Source of the DNA: Scleroderma bovista
Taxonomy: Eukaryota; Basidiomycota; Agaricomycetes; Boletales; Sclerodermataceae
Reading direction: 5' to 3'
Length of the DNA stretch: 64,000 nucleotides
Assembly: GCA_037178675.1 (NCBI GenBank)
Contig: JAYMGJ010000017.1
Location: 1-64,000 of the forward strand
Part shown: piece by piece, positions 44,901-57,504 of the stretch
Position numbering within the stretch: position 1 is the first letter of the stretch
How the letters are laid out: every line of letters starts with the position of its first letter
The notes under the pieces: model-generated
Told to the model about the DNA's origin: nothing
Databases searched by the model: none
What the model saw: the letters and a program-made list of their open reading frames with translations, nothing else
Position numbers and translations under genes: made by a program

Positions 44901-47206
44901 AAGAGGGTACGAGTTCTATTACCACCGCATCAGAAGCGCACGAAAAGAAAAAAAGGGACCACGATACGCACTCTTGACCGAAATCATGAAATCGCGCAAC
45001 GTAACGCCGATCGTGTCAGGCTTGATCAACAGTCGATCATTCGACGCATATATCTGGGGATACCGTCTCTGAATCGCATTCAGCGCCGCTTCTGTACACA
45101 GCGCCTGGGGTCAACTCGTCAGCACACGACAACGTCCCGAACACGAGCTGAACCCACCCGCAGATCAGCACCGCCGTACCCCTTGGTCAGCCTCGCAAGT
45201 CCCTTGACATTCTCCTCCGCCTTGGGTTCCTCGCCACCGCCGCCAGCGCCCCACCCCTCCCACCCCTTGGTCATGATACCCAAAATCTTCTCCCTCGCCT
45301 CAAGACTCGGCAGCGGGAAATAAAACTCCCTATCGAACCTGCCCGGCCGCCTCAACGCGGGATCGACCGCGTCCGGTCTATTCGTCGCACCGATCACGAC
45401 GACCTGGCCGCGGCCGTCCATGCCGTCCATGAGGGCGAGCAGCGTCGACACGATCGATGCGTGGATCTGGTCTTGTTTGGAGGAGCGGACGGGTGCGAGG
45501 CCGTCGATTTCGTCGAAGAAGATGATGGAGGGCTGGGAGTGGCGGGCTTCTTCGAAGAGGAGGCGGAGTTGGCGTTCGGCTTCGCCTACCCATTTGGAGA
45601 GGCAGTCTGCGCCTTTGCGCATGAAGAAGGCTGTATATGCGCGTGAGTAAGTGGGTGTATGCGTGCGTGGGGGGAGGACGTACAGATGCCTTTGCCGTTG
45701 GAACGACAGCTCGCGGCAAGGGCGCGTGCGAGGAGGGTTTTACCCGTGCCTGGAGGACCGTGGAACAAGACACCACGGGGTGGAGTGAGACCGAAGCGCT
45801 GAAAGACCTCGGGGTAGAGTAGCGGGAGAACCGTCATCTCCTTGAGCGCATGTATATCTAGAACGCCATCATGTCACTCCGCGTAGCGTGTTTGTCAAAA
45901 GCACGTACGGTCATCGAGTCCACCGACCTCGTCGAATGTGACATTTTGGTTCACACCGAGTGGATCAGCATCGGCGAGGGCTGCACAGGGGGCAGATGTA
46001 GTATATGCGCACACGAGCACGAGAGTGACATACCTGCTTCCCCAATTTTGCCTAGGTTCGAAGGTGTCCCCGCCGTCGCCGTTGCAAAATCGCCGGGTAG
46101 CAATCCCGATCCAGCAGACATGGCACCTGCGCCAAGCAGAGCTGCGTCGCCAAAGTTCTTCCTAGGGGTGCGCAAGGGGGGTGCATCCGAGTCCTGTGCG
46201 TGGTGTCAGTCTCGAGCGAGGTATCCCACACCCCCACACATACCGAATCGTCGGCAGGCATACCCATCCATCTGCTCAGTTCTGCCCCGGTCGCACTCCA
46301 CCCTGGACCACGCTTACTCCTTCCACCTGTACCCCCCCTTCCTCCGCCCCCTCTGTTCCTGGGCGCAGGTGGCGGCCTGATCTCTTCGAGAGGAGGCGGA
46401 ATCGCGTAGTTTATCTTGGCGCGCTGTCTGAGCGAATACGGGCGCCCGTCTGTCCCCGCCTCGAGATCCGGCTCACCCTCACCGTCCGCATCCGGGTCCT
46501 GCTCGCCCTCGGCATCTGCATCGAGGTCGACATCGGACGAGGTGCGGGGCGCATTGTCGAGCGAGGCAGACGCATCGCTGGATGCGTCTGTGCCCTCGTC
46601 AGCATATGCATCGTCGATTTCTGCAGCAGCTGCCCGTCTTCGGTTTCGAGAAGCGGGTTTGTGCGACGATTGCGCCGTGGTTGCAGACGGGACGTATCGC
46701 TGTGGCTGGCGGGATATGCGCCCGCTGGATGTTTTTGGCGGGGGCGGGGGGAGTGGCTTGCGCCGTTCACGGAGACGGCGTTTGCCCGAGTCCTCCTCGT
46801 CGCTCACGATGAATCCGCCGAGGTCGTTTGGACGCTTTGATCGAGAAATGCGGGTGGTGCGTCTGGGCTGCTGGTCGTCGTCGTCGTCGTCATCATCGTC
46901 TGGGTCGATGCGGTGTGCTTTCCCGTTGACGCGGGCAGGTTGGTGGTGCACGGCCACATTTCCCTTGTCGTTGTCGAAGAGAGTGGATGGATCAGGATTG
47001 AGCTCTGAATCGCTGGGAGGCTCGAAATAGTTCTTCGGTTTGACTCGCCGTCCTCTCGATGTCTGTGTGAATGGGTCTTCCGCTGGCTGTTCGTCGTCGT
47101 TGGGGTGAGGTCCCTCTTCCATTGGCTCGCTGTCGTGGTATTCTGAGCCCGATGCGTTGATGGGCGAGTGCGTTGTAGCGCGGGTGGAGCGACGAGTGGA
47201 TGGCAT
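41974..47206 (-). CDS. YTA7: YTA7/ATAD2-type AAA ATPase with bromodomain
   Basis: Spliced model: 47206-46244, 46193-46034, 45980-45909, 45857-45684, 45630-45158, 45104-44972, 44915-44706, 44647-44493, 44438-43905, 43854-41974. The sum is exactly 4,755 nt, 1,584 aa. This family (yeast Yta7, fission yeast Abo1, human ATAD2) is a chromatin-bound hexamer that handles histone H3-H4. Domains: acidic and basic disordered N-terminus (residues about 1-330, with an Asp run); first AAA module with Walker A GPPGTGKT, Walker [10 protein letters not shown] and sensor GATNRPD; second AAA module with a degenerate Walker A, GQPGTGQG; then a bromodomain whose halves ([13 protein letters not shown] and [13 protein letters not shown]) are separated by about 170 residues rich in Ala, Gln and Pro. 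The usual Tyr-Asn reader pair appears as CAR, as in noncanonical Yta7 bromodomains. Convergent with RNA14, 230 bp apart. Confidence 0.94.
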
Positions 47207-48337
47207 GGTGCGGGGTGGCGGTAGCTTGATGGTGAGACGGTGGTGCATAGACCAAACACCGTCGCTGTCCTGTGCGGTGAGTTGCTCGTCTTAGTTCTTT
47301 GTCGTCGTCGTCGTCGTCGGCAGTGAGACAAAGAAGAAAACTCGTGGTTGTTTGTGTGTGTTTGGTGCACAGCCACCCTCGCCACGCCCCCTCCCACGTC
47401 GTCCGTCCGTCCTCTCGCCCACCCCGTCCCCCGTCCACCCCATCCTGCCCCATCTCCCTCCCTCCCAGACGCCCCGAGTGTGTGCATCCACGCACGTTGC
47501 CATGTCAGAGTGTTGTGCTTGCGCAGATGCCCGGGATGAGCATCGACAGAAAAAAATGCAGGGATCCAAAGTTGTCGCCCTCGTTGGTGGTGGAAGTCGA
47601 CTGCAAAGCCGTGCGTTTGTGCGATTTTTGCGTGCATTGAAGTCGCTCGAATATTGTCTCGAATTCGAATTTGCCCCGCTGGTCCCGTCACAGTCACACT
47701 CGCGTGACACGGTCACGCATTAGTCAGCATTTCCCTGTACTCGCGTTCCTAGTTTCATTCCCGTCCCCTGTTCATATCCGCATAATTGCTTTTGGAAAAC
47801 GTCATATCGATGGGCCAACTTGCTGGACAACACCTCCTAGTGGCATTTTACTTTAAACCCGCTCTTATGAACAGCAACGGGGGTCGTGCCCGTGCTACTT
47901 CCACGTCTGCGGGGATGTCATAGTTTCCCGAAGGCAACCCTCAAAATTTGAAGCAAATGCTAGTCCATGTTTATGATTGTGAACACGAAAGAGCGCACAT
48001 AACACACCAGGGATTTCAAGATTTTCCGTCCGTTTATAGTGCATTGAAAATGACAAATGATAATTTTAAATTCTACTTTCACATTTATGCCCTTAAAATT
48101 TGAATTATAACAGTAGTTTGAGATTTTAATGGCAGTAAAATTTGAATCACAACATAATACTAATACTACATAGTTTGCTGACCAGACTCAATAAAGACAC
48201 GAACGAATGCAGTCGGCGCTATATCGCCACGAGGACTCGAAAGAAGATGCCCATTTCCACTCAGCACCCGTGGATTCCAGCCTTGTCCCAATCCTCTCCC
48301 CTCTCCAAAACTGCCACCTCACCACAGAAAATATACA
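47207..48337. other. Upstream region of YTA7 and intergenic DNA
   Basis: Contains a GTC microsatellite at about 47304-47318 and C/T-rich stretches. The long minus-strand frames here (for example 46804-47697) are shifted frames of the YTA7 first exon and its leader. From 47.9 to 48.15 kb the DNA is A/T-rich. No further gene is supported. Confidence 0.4.
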
Positions 48338-48611
48338 TCAGTACACATCATCATGCACTGTCAAAGTCAACTCAGCGATGGAATTCATCATGACGGAGCC
48401 GTCAACTGACCTTAATGAGCCCGCTCGGCACGTGTAGACATATTTGTGCCCCAACACCGTGGAGAATGACGAGAGAGGTTCCTTGTCGCTCGTGTCGTCC
48501 ACACTCAGATCAGCGGGGAAATGCTCTGGGTCTGTCGGAAGGGCACCAAAAGAGCCAAAGACAGAAGTGAAGAAGGAGACGAAAGCGACTGGCAGAGGAA
48601 CAGGGTGCATT
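48338..48611 (-). CDS. Possible small secreted protein, hypothetical
   Basis: A frame of 90 codons from ATG at 48611 to a stop at 48338. The N-terminus MHPVPLPVAFVSFFTSVFGSFGALP is hydrophobic and could be a signal peptide, followed by a short acidic region. A TATA-like GGTATAAG lies about 95 bp upstream on the minus strand. A GTCAGT donor-like site inside the frame makes a different 3' end possible. No family is recognised. Confidence 0.33.
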
Positions 48612-49506
48612 GTAGAATAGGACTTTGGTTGGGGGGGTATGGGGCAGACAAGCTGGGGTGTGGTTGGGGATCCTGGCAAGTTGGGCCGTCCCCCTTCCCC
48701 ATCTTATACCCTTCGTTCCGTTGCCGTATTCCTGCGTTACGCGACTCTCCATTACGACAACAACGGACGCCACCCCCACGTCTTGCCCATAGTTCCTCCG
48801 TCGGATTTCTCCGGGGCCGTGTTTAGCTATGTACATACGTCGCCTCGCGAGTTGCGTCGAGGTCTCACGCGCTAATCGAAACGCTGTTTCAGCGCTTGCG
48901 TTTTGCAGAAATACGAATGAGCGGAGATTGCTCCTAGCAACGGGGGTCGATTGCCTGTTAGTACTACCCTGCATTCACACGTCCGCGGAGATGGACCATG
49001 CACGGCAGGCACATCCGAAGAAAAAAGACTTCTTTTAGGGGTTGCTGTTATCTACGATGCCATAGTAGGTACAATGTCGCTCAACAGTGACGAGTGACAG
49101 CCAATAGACGGAACTCAAACCGAGCCTTACGTTCCAGGAGAGTTCCAGGGGACTTTTGATCAGCATCACAACGCTCGAACAGCGGTGCAGCGCTACTAGA
49201 TATGCACAATACTGCGGATGCGGCCCATTTCCGACTTACACGCTGCAGTCTAAACCGAAGAAAGAGATCACCATCACCGCAGTTCTCCCATTCAATAGCT
49301 TCTGGGCAGCGCTGGCTGCCGTGACCCATACAGCCAACATCATGATTCGGCGTCAGAGTGCACACGCGCTGCCAGGAGCTCGCTCGTCTGAATAAACTGG
49401 TATCCAAGAAGGTTCGCGTGCTATATGTGGCGTCATGCCTGGATCAAAATCGACACCTTGGTGGGAAATCGACTCTAGTGGCACATGGTTCACGGTCACT
49501 TGAAGG
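48612..49506. other. Region without a recognised gene
   Basis: Short overlapping frames only. CAACGGGGGTCG(T/A) occurs at about 47.88 and 48.94 kb, with similar text after it, a hint of a small dispersed repeat. Confidence 0.3.
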
Positions 49507-50640
49507 CTTCGAGGCTAGTGAAGTAACGTTTTGACCTTCGCTGGACTCCATCAGGCTCAGGCTTGGAATTTAGCCTTGGGTAAGTCTAGTAGGATACCTA
49601 GTTAAGACGTCACAGAACCTATAAACTATCTTGTGACCAGATATCGATGTTCCATTCCTCAATAGGCTGGGTAAAAATACCCCACATAGGGACCAGATCA
49701 TCGATTGAGTGTCCTCATTGATAGACTTCAATGCTACTCACATCCAAGTCAGCAGCAGGCCCTATGCAAACCAACAAGGAAATGGCACACCGTATCGTGG
49801 GTAGCACAGTCCGATACCCAAACACCAGAAATGTCCCCGGGACCCTACATACGTATCTGTGTCTTAGCATGACTTAACGACGGGCAGTTGTCCGTCCGTA
49901 GCAGCACTAGTGGCACATGGCCCCCGGGAGATGAGCCGCTTGAAAGCTTCGAGGCTAGTGATCGATGCGTTCCGACCATCGCTGGGCTTCATCGGGCTTG
50001 GGCTTAGTTTAAAATATCTACATAGTCAAGATGTGTAACAGCTCGTCCAGATCGAAGCTATAGATCATCATGTGACCGGATATCAATATTCCATTCCTCA
50101 ATAGGCTGGGTAAAGTAGTACCTCACATAGGGATCAGATCATCGCTTGAGTCTTCATTGATAAACTTCAATGTAGCTACTCGCATCCAAGTCAGCAGGCC
50201 CTATGCAAACCGACAAGGAAATGACAGACCGTATCGTGTCTCCCACTCCGATATCCAAACACCAGAAATGTCCCCGGGACCCTACATACGTATCTGTGTC
50301 TTAGCATGACTTAACGACGGGGAGTTGTCGGCGGCCCGGAGAGCACTAGTAGCATATGGCCCGGAGATGTCGCTTGGAAGCTTCGAGGCTAGTGATCGAT
50401 GCGTTCCGACCATCGCTGGGCTTCATCGGGCCTGGGCTTAGTTTAAAATCTACATAGATAAACCTCAATGTAGCTACTCGCATCCAAGTCAGCAGGCCCT
50501 ATGCAAACCGACAAGGAAATGGCAGACCGTATCGTGGGTAGCACAGTCCGATATCCAAACACCAGAAATGTCCCCGGGACCCTACATACGTATCTGTGTC
50601 TCAGTACATATTACTTGACAGCAGGGAATTGTCCGTCCGC
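49507..50640. repeat. Tandem repeat of about 435-440 bp, two and a half units
   Basis: Units start at TTCGAGGCTAGTGA near 49507, 49948 and 50381. Each contains CCTCAATAGGCTGGGTAAA, CATCCAAGTCAGCAG, AGGCCCTATGCAAACC(A/G)ACAAGGAAATG and CCAGAAATGTCCCCGGGACC. The third unit has lost about 130 bp in the middle. No coding potential is seen. Confidence 0.88.
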
Positions 50641-51980
50641 AGATGAGATATTATTACATTTCCAGGGCACCGATTCAGCCGTAGCCCCCCCGTCTCTGGG
50701 TAGCCTTCCCAGAGCAATATTTCACCAGCGCTGCAAGTAGCACGAATATGAGATCCCCGAAGGGGGAAACGTGGCTGGGAGCCAACATACCTCCCCCCCC
50801 CCTTCAGAAGGGAGCTTCTGACCAGACACAATCGACGCGCTGTCCTCCGATTGCACACCGTAGTATGTGGCGATGTTAACATCCTTATTTTCGTGGATAA
50901 GGTCACCAAATATCCGCTGTAACGGACAGGTGCCTATTAATGAGAACGCAAATCAGGGGTGGAATACCTTTTGGAGTTGGAGTCGTGGCGCCAACCACAG
51001 GACTGATATCCGATGGTGTGCCCTGGAATCAGAGCTTGCATATAAGTTGAACCAGGTTCAACGTCGGACAGTGAGATTGATAGAAGAAGATTGGGGCAAC
51101 TCGCCGGGCGGTATTCGCTGTATGGCGGCGAGTGAGAACCTTTCAAGCAGCAAAGCACGCTGGTGGGTGGATCCATACCATCAGATATACACTTGTTGCT
51201 CGCCATGCAGGGCTTGATCGTTTTGCTAGTTTGAGCCCGTGGATGCGATGTCCATTGCGATTCATTGATGCAGACCCAGGAGTTTTCTAGAGGAGGAAAA
51301 AGCCAGCAGGACGCGGAGACAATGATGTAGATCGGGGAACAAAAAACGATGAAGCACGCAGCGAGGGGCACTGTAGGCATCGTGAAATTACTGAAGGACA
51401 TACCATCAAAATCAGTGTAGTCGGACACAGCACGGAACTGGAGGGGTGCAATTGTGCACTGCACGGCTACTAAGGCGACGTGCTTGTGTACTATAAGGGC
51501 TCTAAAATTAGTTGCTATCAGTAAGTTGAGCTCGAGAGTGAAACCGAAAACCTAAGGAACAGACCTTGGAATAGAAAAATGTTCTCACTGCCGCTATACA
51601 CGCTAATTGCTATCTGCTCTTCTCGCAACCTGGGCCGCCCATAGGACCTACCTCCGATGGGGTCCTCAAAGATGGGGACTATGCCGGTCAAAAGGGGCCT
51701 CCGATTGTTCGCGTTGCTAGTAGCCCGGATGTCCACACGGGAAAAATTCAACACAAAATCTCTGATATGGTCCAGCTGGCACCCCACCACAGGTAGGTCG
51801 TATGGCAGCGAGAAAATGACTACTGGCAGGCATTCGTCGAGCGCCGTTGCGTCGCCGTTGCACGTAGCTGGATGCGATGGAAAGTAGGACTGTTAGATGT
51901 CCAGACACAGCAGTTCTAAATCCTCCTTGCGTTAGGATTGGATGCATTTCATCTACCCGCTGTAGAAGCATACAAAAATA
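50641..51980 (-). pseudogene. Degenerate paralogue of the membrane-protein gene block at 53.5-55.7 kb
   Basis: Stretches resemble the block around 53580-55700 in the same order. AGGGCACCGATTCAGCC (50.66 kb) matches 53.50 kb. CCCTTCAGAAGG...ATCGACGCGC (50.80 kb) matches 53.68 kb. AATACCTTTTGGAGTTGGAGTCG (50.96 kb) matches 53.95 kb. TCCTCAAAGATGGGGACTATGC (51.66 kb) and GAAAAATTCAAC (51.74 kb) match 55.26-55.31 kb. The minus-strand frame 51464-50937 keeps a hydrophobic stretch (PLAACFIVFCSPIYIIV) but no full gene. Intervening parts are missing or diverged, so this is a decayed tandem duplicate. Confidence 0.55.
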
Positions 51981-53579
51981 TGTAGTACAGTGGGCCAGAG
52001 CATGCGCCGTCTCCCACTGTACTTCTTTCGTCGTGTAGGAGAGCTCAAGGACGTGTGGAGTTGAGCTTGCGATATTTCGCTATCCTGGACTGTGTAATGG
52101 ACAGAGGGGAATAGATTCTTCCTGCACGCTTGCACGTGAAAATTGTAGACGCCCGTGATATTCATTATTTTGATCTCCGTTTCGTTCCTTCTCGCACTGC
52201 TCCGATGTTGTCGCATTTTAGTCCAGGTTACAGCGTAATTAAACTGCGATTATGGTGATTCTAATTCTACTATCTTTTGACGGGCCATTGACAGGGGAGT
52301 TTGAAGGTGTTCGCCGTCAGCGGAGGCCTTTTTCTAGTTGATTGATATCAGCATTTTAGAGAACCAGCAATTCCAATCGTGACATGCGTGGTCCATAGTC
52401 AGAGTGAGTGACTAGATTGCTATATACATACTACTCGTAGATGGGGTCTCGATAGAATTCTTTTTACATAACACCCATTGGGATCGAGGTGAGGAGGTAT
52501 GCATTACGCGAAAACAGCTGGGTGACTATCCTCAAATACTTCCTGTGAAGGAACCATCCTTGCTGACATCAAGTCATGTTCGTTGATGGCGGATATTACC
52601 CCAAGGCAGCGCAAAATGGATTCTAGGTCAGTTTATTCTTGTCTTTCCGATCTGCCAATAGATCTCTCGTCACAAGGTGCCTCCGGTAAGTCCATGTGCA
52701 GCCAACTAATTCATTCCTTGTGTTCAACATCTGATTATCGGATTAGACTGCAGGTCTCTGTTAGGTTCAAGGATTTAGATACGCCTCTGTGCTTTTCATT
52801 GCAAAGCTACTGGTAAGTTGGCATCGAGATGGTCATGTGAAGGGAAAAGTTTATGTGCGGTACATAACTAACGCTTTGTCGCCTGTTTGTGTTTGGGTGG
52901 ATAATCGCTTGCGGCGTACAGAACATCGGTCAAGACGCTATGGGGTACGCTGACAACGCTGTTGGTCCCAGCCTACGACGAGTGGCCTGCGCATACTATC
53001 GGAGCACACTATGCCCACGTCCACATTTTTCGTCTACGATGCTGGTGCGAAGAAAGGGGATGCTACGTTGTCAACTTGAAGAAATGGAGCTTGCGTGGAA
53101 GCGTTTGATGTTCTTGGCGTGGTCATCGAGTGCTGACGGATGCTTCGGCCATGTTTTAGACCTGTATATGCGCAATTCATTACCGACAAACTCAGTACGA
53201 CTCACATTGTCCGGGATGATCTGCAAGTTGAGAAGGGAGATCACATTGTGTTTGAAGTTGCGTAGGTACTACATGCTGCAAAGCCAGTCCGAATATCAAT
53301 ACACGGTAATGGTCCAGGAGAAAATACAAAACGTAAATGAAGAAACTTTGGTCCATGCCTAGTGAAACAGATACATGTCTTGAAAAGTAGAGTTGCTAAG
53401 AAGACAGTGACATGTCCAGAGTCCGATGAGAGGGAATGTAGGGGAACTTTGCATCAACTTTCTGTCAGGCTTGGACGGCCTTGACGATTCTGCGGCACCG
53501 ATTCAGCCACGTCCTGGTCGTCGCAGCGATTGTACGTCTGTTTTGGGGACACCCAAATTTACGATCTTCACCTATTGTT
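51981..53579. other. Unassigned region
   Basis: The 157-codon plus-strand frame 52889-53362 and the 77-codon frame 52583-52816 have no recognised family. Another frame in 53.0-53.25 kb contains PTSTFFVYDAGAKKGDA, which reads like a protein. I cannot build a consistent gene. Confidence 0.3.
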
Positions 53580-55020
53580 TCACCGGTGCTTGCAAGAACG
53601 TAAGATCCCAAAGAAATAAAAAGCAGTCGGAAGCCAAACGTACCTTTGCTTGCGACCCTTGGTAAGGCGTATCCCTTTCAGAAGGTGGAAACTGGCAGAC
53701 GCTATCGACGCGCCGCCTGGTGAACTCGATTCGGATTGTGACTCTGTCGGCAGCGACGTAGACAATGTTTCCGTGGATGAGTTGCTGCCACTGGAAATGG
53801 TCGCCGCCACGGATAGGTGGCTAGCAACAACATCCGCTACTGTGGTCTCGCGCGGTTTCCAGATCTTCCTCAGTGACCTTCGGAACTTGCGACCTGAAGA
53901 CACAGGATGGGGTTAAAAGGGCAAGACAAACACGAATCAAGGAAAGAATACCTTTCGGAGCTGGGGTCGCAGTGTCGTCATCGGTCATCGCGACGCCGAT
54001 TTCTGATAGTGGTGATGCTACAGAATCAAGAACTTTATAGTATGTGGTTGGGCGGATCGTGAGGTCGCTGGGAGAATGTTCAAGAGAGCCTTTGGTGCTA
54101 TCCGCTGTCACAGTAAGAACGAATGAGATCCTTGTTACAACGAGCATAATGCACTGAATCCTTACCATCAGACATGTGCTCGTCGCTCGCCACACAGGTC
54201 TCGTCGTCAGAAACCTCACCATCACTCGCCTCGCTATCCTGAGTCTGGAGGTACGATGATAATTCCAAGCTGATTAAAACTGGTTGGACGAGGACGGGGG
54301 AAATTTCCTCGTGTCGTCCCTCACTGGCACTCTGGAGTTGTGCTTGCGACGATTCCGAAAGCATCTTGAGAGATAGTTGCTGCCCTTCAGGAACCATGCG
54401 AGAGACAACGTTTCTGAACGTCAACAGTAGGATACGCTTGAAGAGGTGATGAGTGTTATTCTCCCCGAAAAACATGTCTATTCCCAGCAAGAGGAGGAGC
54501 GTGGTGAAAGTTTCACAGAGGTGGATGAAATCGATGATGGTTTCAACCAGAAACATGGTTGCAGGTTTGCGAAGACCAGCACAGGTAACCGCAATGAGGA
54601 AGAAGATAACAGAGAGGAGTGTAAGGTGGATTGTGGTCATCACAATGTGACCAAGAGACCGCACACAAGTGCGTAGAACGTACGAAGGGTCGATGTGAGA
54701 TATAGTAGAGAGGACGACAGCGAGGGCGAAGAGAGCACAGAACAAAGGGAAAAGTCCTTTCATTGTGAAATAGTCGTGACGTTGCGTGTAAGGGTCGAGA
54801 GAGCGATGTGGTAGCACCTGGTAGAGAAGAAGATACCTGCACAGCGCACCTAGGGGAATTTTATCTCTTTTTGTTTAGGAGGTACTTACATAATTGTCAA
54901 ACTTGGTACAAACAACTACTCACGTGTGGTGACTTTGGACCTCGGTGCAGAGTGCTGATTTTCGTTGGATAGCAATTCCCATGTAGCGGATGCATGTCCA
55001 GGCAGAACTGAATCATTCAT
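53580..55020 (-). CDS. Membrane protein of unknown function (415 aa)
   Basis: Spliced model: 55020-54924, 54849-54166, 54104-53952, 53893-53580, with introns of 74, 61 and 58 nt (GT-AG). The exons total 1,248 nt. The N-terminal part carries three hydrophobic segments: about residues 64-85 (FPLFCALFALAVVL), 95-125 (TIHLTLLSVIFFLIAVTCAGL) and 130-160 (ETFTTLLLLLGIDMFF). The C-terminal half is acidic and serine-rich, then basic (GRKFRRSLRKIW), and probably disordered and cytosolic. No family is recognised. A possible further intron (GTACGT at 53643) near the end would change the last residues; reading through it reaches a stop at 53580 and keeps the frame sum exact. A decayed duplicate lies about 2.9 kb to the left. 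Confidence 0.6.
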
Positions 55021-55214
55021 AATGTAGGTCTTCTATTTGTGAAGACCATCCTTCCTGCTTCGCACTCAATCCGTGACGTCCGTCCCATAGATCAGACAAG
55101 GAACGGTGTTAGTAGATTGATTGATCCCCTGGAGTCCTCCGTCAATGGCTTATATTATGGGGGAAATGCGATACAAAGACCACAAACGAAGAAAAATTGC
55201 CACGCGTTAATTCC

Positions 55215-56089
55215 TCATATTTCACTGCTCTTCTCGCAATTCAAACTATCCTTACACAACGGGTCCCCAAAGGTAGGGACTATGCGAGCCTGGATGTCTG
55301 CAAAGGAGAAATTCAACGCTTTTTTCACAAGATCTTTGAGACGGTCCAGACGCCCCCGAGAGGCTGGCATATGAGGCTCGTTGTTGTATGGCACCGTGGA
55401 AAGGTCCGCGAACCATTCGTCAATCGCCTTTCCGTCTCGATTCCTCATGTAGCGGGGGGGAGATGGCAGGGTTTCTACAGGTCCAGACGACGAAGAATAC
55501 ACGTTAGTTCCAGAAAACATCGCGGTTCTCTCATCGTCATGGCTTTGTATAGGATCAATCAGTCTACTCGCAAAGCCATCATCACAGTTGCTTCTTGATG
55601 GGATGTTCAGCAAAACGAATTCCCGAACGATTGGCGTTTTGCAAGGAACTCGTGGGCTCCCTATCTCAGGCTGAACCGATGATCCTTCCGAATGCGCCAC
55701 CTGTGGGCAGAGCGTGAAGCTAGTGCGGCGAGTTGAACATGGGGAATGAAATCCTAGGGAGCAGGGACGTCATTCGCATCTTCAAAGTTCATATCGGGTT
55801 GTCGATCGCTGGGCGTTCGAGAATTCTCACCTTCTGCAATCTCGTCTTCACTTCTTCCATCCACGGATCCTTCGTAGCAAAACTCATCTATTTGATTGCT
55901 ATACTGACCACGCATCGAGGATATTGGAGTGAATTTATCCGGTGAGTCATTCGTCCATGTCAAACTTGGCTGGCTGGAACAATCAGTTACCAGTAGGGGA
56001 TCATCGCACGAAACCTCCTTAGTGTTGGAGCGTATGTCACTGCGGAAACTGGTTATTTGAGCTCCATTACCGCGGGGACAGCATACCAT
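55215..56089 (-). CDS. Hypothetical gene upstream of the membrane protein gene
   Basis: Two minus-strand frames may be exons of one gene. One runs from ATG at 56089 to about 55754 (polar, acidic: DDPLLVTDCSSQPSLTW, IDEFCYEGSVDGRSEDE). The other runs from about 55700 to a stop at 55215 (LIDPIQSHDDERTAMFSGT, WFADLSTVPYNNEPHMP, RLDRLKDLVKKALNFSF). A CCCACAG acceptor precedes the second; the donor is weak, so the join is not settled. No domain is recognised. Part of it is echoed in the decayed duplicate at 51.5-51.9 kb. Confidence 0.4.
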
Positions 56090-57504
56090 CCCCGATTACA
56101 CCATGCGTTCTTTGACCACCATGCGCCCTCGAGGTCATACCGATTCGGACGAGGCAAGGATTTATCTGACGAAACATCGTTTGCGCCAGAGGGTCTGCTA
56201 CTAAAAACGACTACTTGGGAAAGTGGTCATTTAATGGGAACAAAGATCAGCATACCATTCCTGCTTCCATAATGCATTCTTTGACCACCACGCACCCTCG
56301 AAACTGCGTCGGGTACGGCAGGTCTGCCATCTTCGACGGGTGCTCGACTTCAGCTATGTGTACATAAGGTAAAGCAACAACGATTAAGTGACAATGGCGA
56401 AGACTGACGGACAACCTACCTGGACTTTGTCGTGCTCGAGGGCAGGTGGACATTCGACTGGTATGCGATGAGAAGTCTCATCTGAGCCATTGCCCTCAGA
56501 ACCGAGAACGACTTTATCGTTGGTTTGGTGGACTGTCGACTGGCCGCGATGAAAACTCGCCCGCTGAGAGGGTACCCTCTGTATTTCAATCTGTACGGGA
56601 GGGGTTCCGAAGTGGACCAAGTAATGGTACCAGAAAACCTACCACTCGCGGGGCATACGCTTTGACCATGCCAATATGTGGTCTACTGACATGAACCTCG
56701 TGGAACCAAGGACGAGCACAACCATGCTCGAGAGCGTTAAGAGGATCTGGGGAGCTTCGTGAAGTCATCCTGTTGTTGAAGGGGCCTGGCTGGAGAGAGA
56801 GAGGTATTCGCTAACTATTATGAACCCCTCTTGATAGGGGGCTGACATGTTTACAGTAGTCTAGCCACATGACTTGCTGAGTCAAAGCTGACGAGGTCTT
56901 GTTGTCGGCCGTAATATCTGTTCATTTCATTCGTGAAGGCGATAGTAACGAGATATGAATGGTGCCGGTCTGCCATTCGCAGCCTAGCTAGTATCTACAT
57001 ATACAGTGAGGTAATACTACATGCTCTGGAGGTTAATCACTTCCCTAAAGTCATTATGTTGTGTATATATACCTGTGTCTGTGCTCACCCTATCACTTCC
57101 TCCAGATAACAGGTTCATCTGGGCTCAACAACTTGATGTCAATAATAACATTCTGTGTAGCCAGCCTTGTTCCACAACCTTCAGACCACGTAGAGTTACC
57201 TTGTCATTGTGCCCAGTTCAGGGTCTTCAGCACTTGGCCCAATCAGATGGCAGATAGGACCAGGCTGGTGGTGCCAGCTACAGCCAACAAAGCGGAGAAA
57301 GCTACGACTGTCTGGGTTTCTCATCTACTAGTCGACAGGTATAAAAGATGACAGTCGTCTTGTTTGTTACAAGTGCTGCGAGGATTATAGTGAAGTGCCC
57401 CCCTGGAACCTTCTCTTGTCGCACTGACTCTTGAATGCATTAGACTCATGAATCAAGAATGCAATAAAGGAATACAGAATATGCTTTCGCAAGTCATTTT
57501 GCGA
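56090..57504. other. Region without a recognised gene
   Basis: A short direct duplication is visible: CATACCATTCC/CCCGATTACACC..TTCTTTGACCACCA occurs near 56083 and 56259, 176 bp apart. The rest holds only short frames. Confidence 0.4.

Noticed and set aside
46804..47697. 297-codon minus-strand open frame overlapping the YTA7 start
   Set aside because: It is a shifted frame of the YTA7 first exon (low-complexity, Arg/Thr-rich) continued into the leader; no family features.
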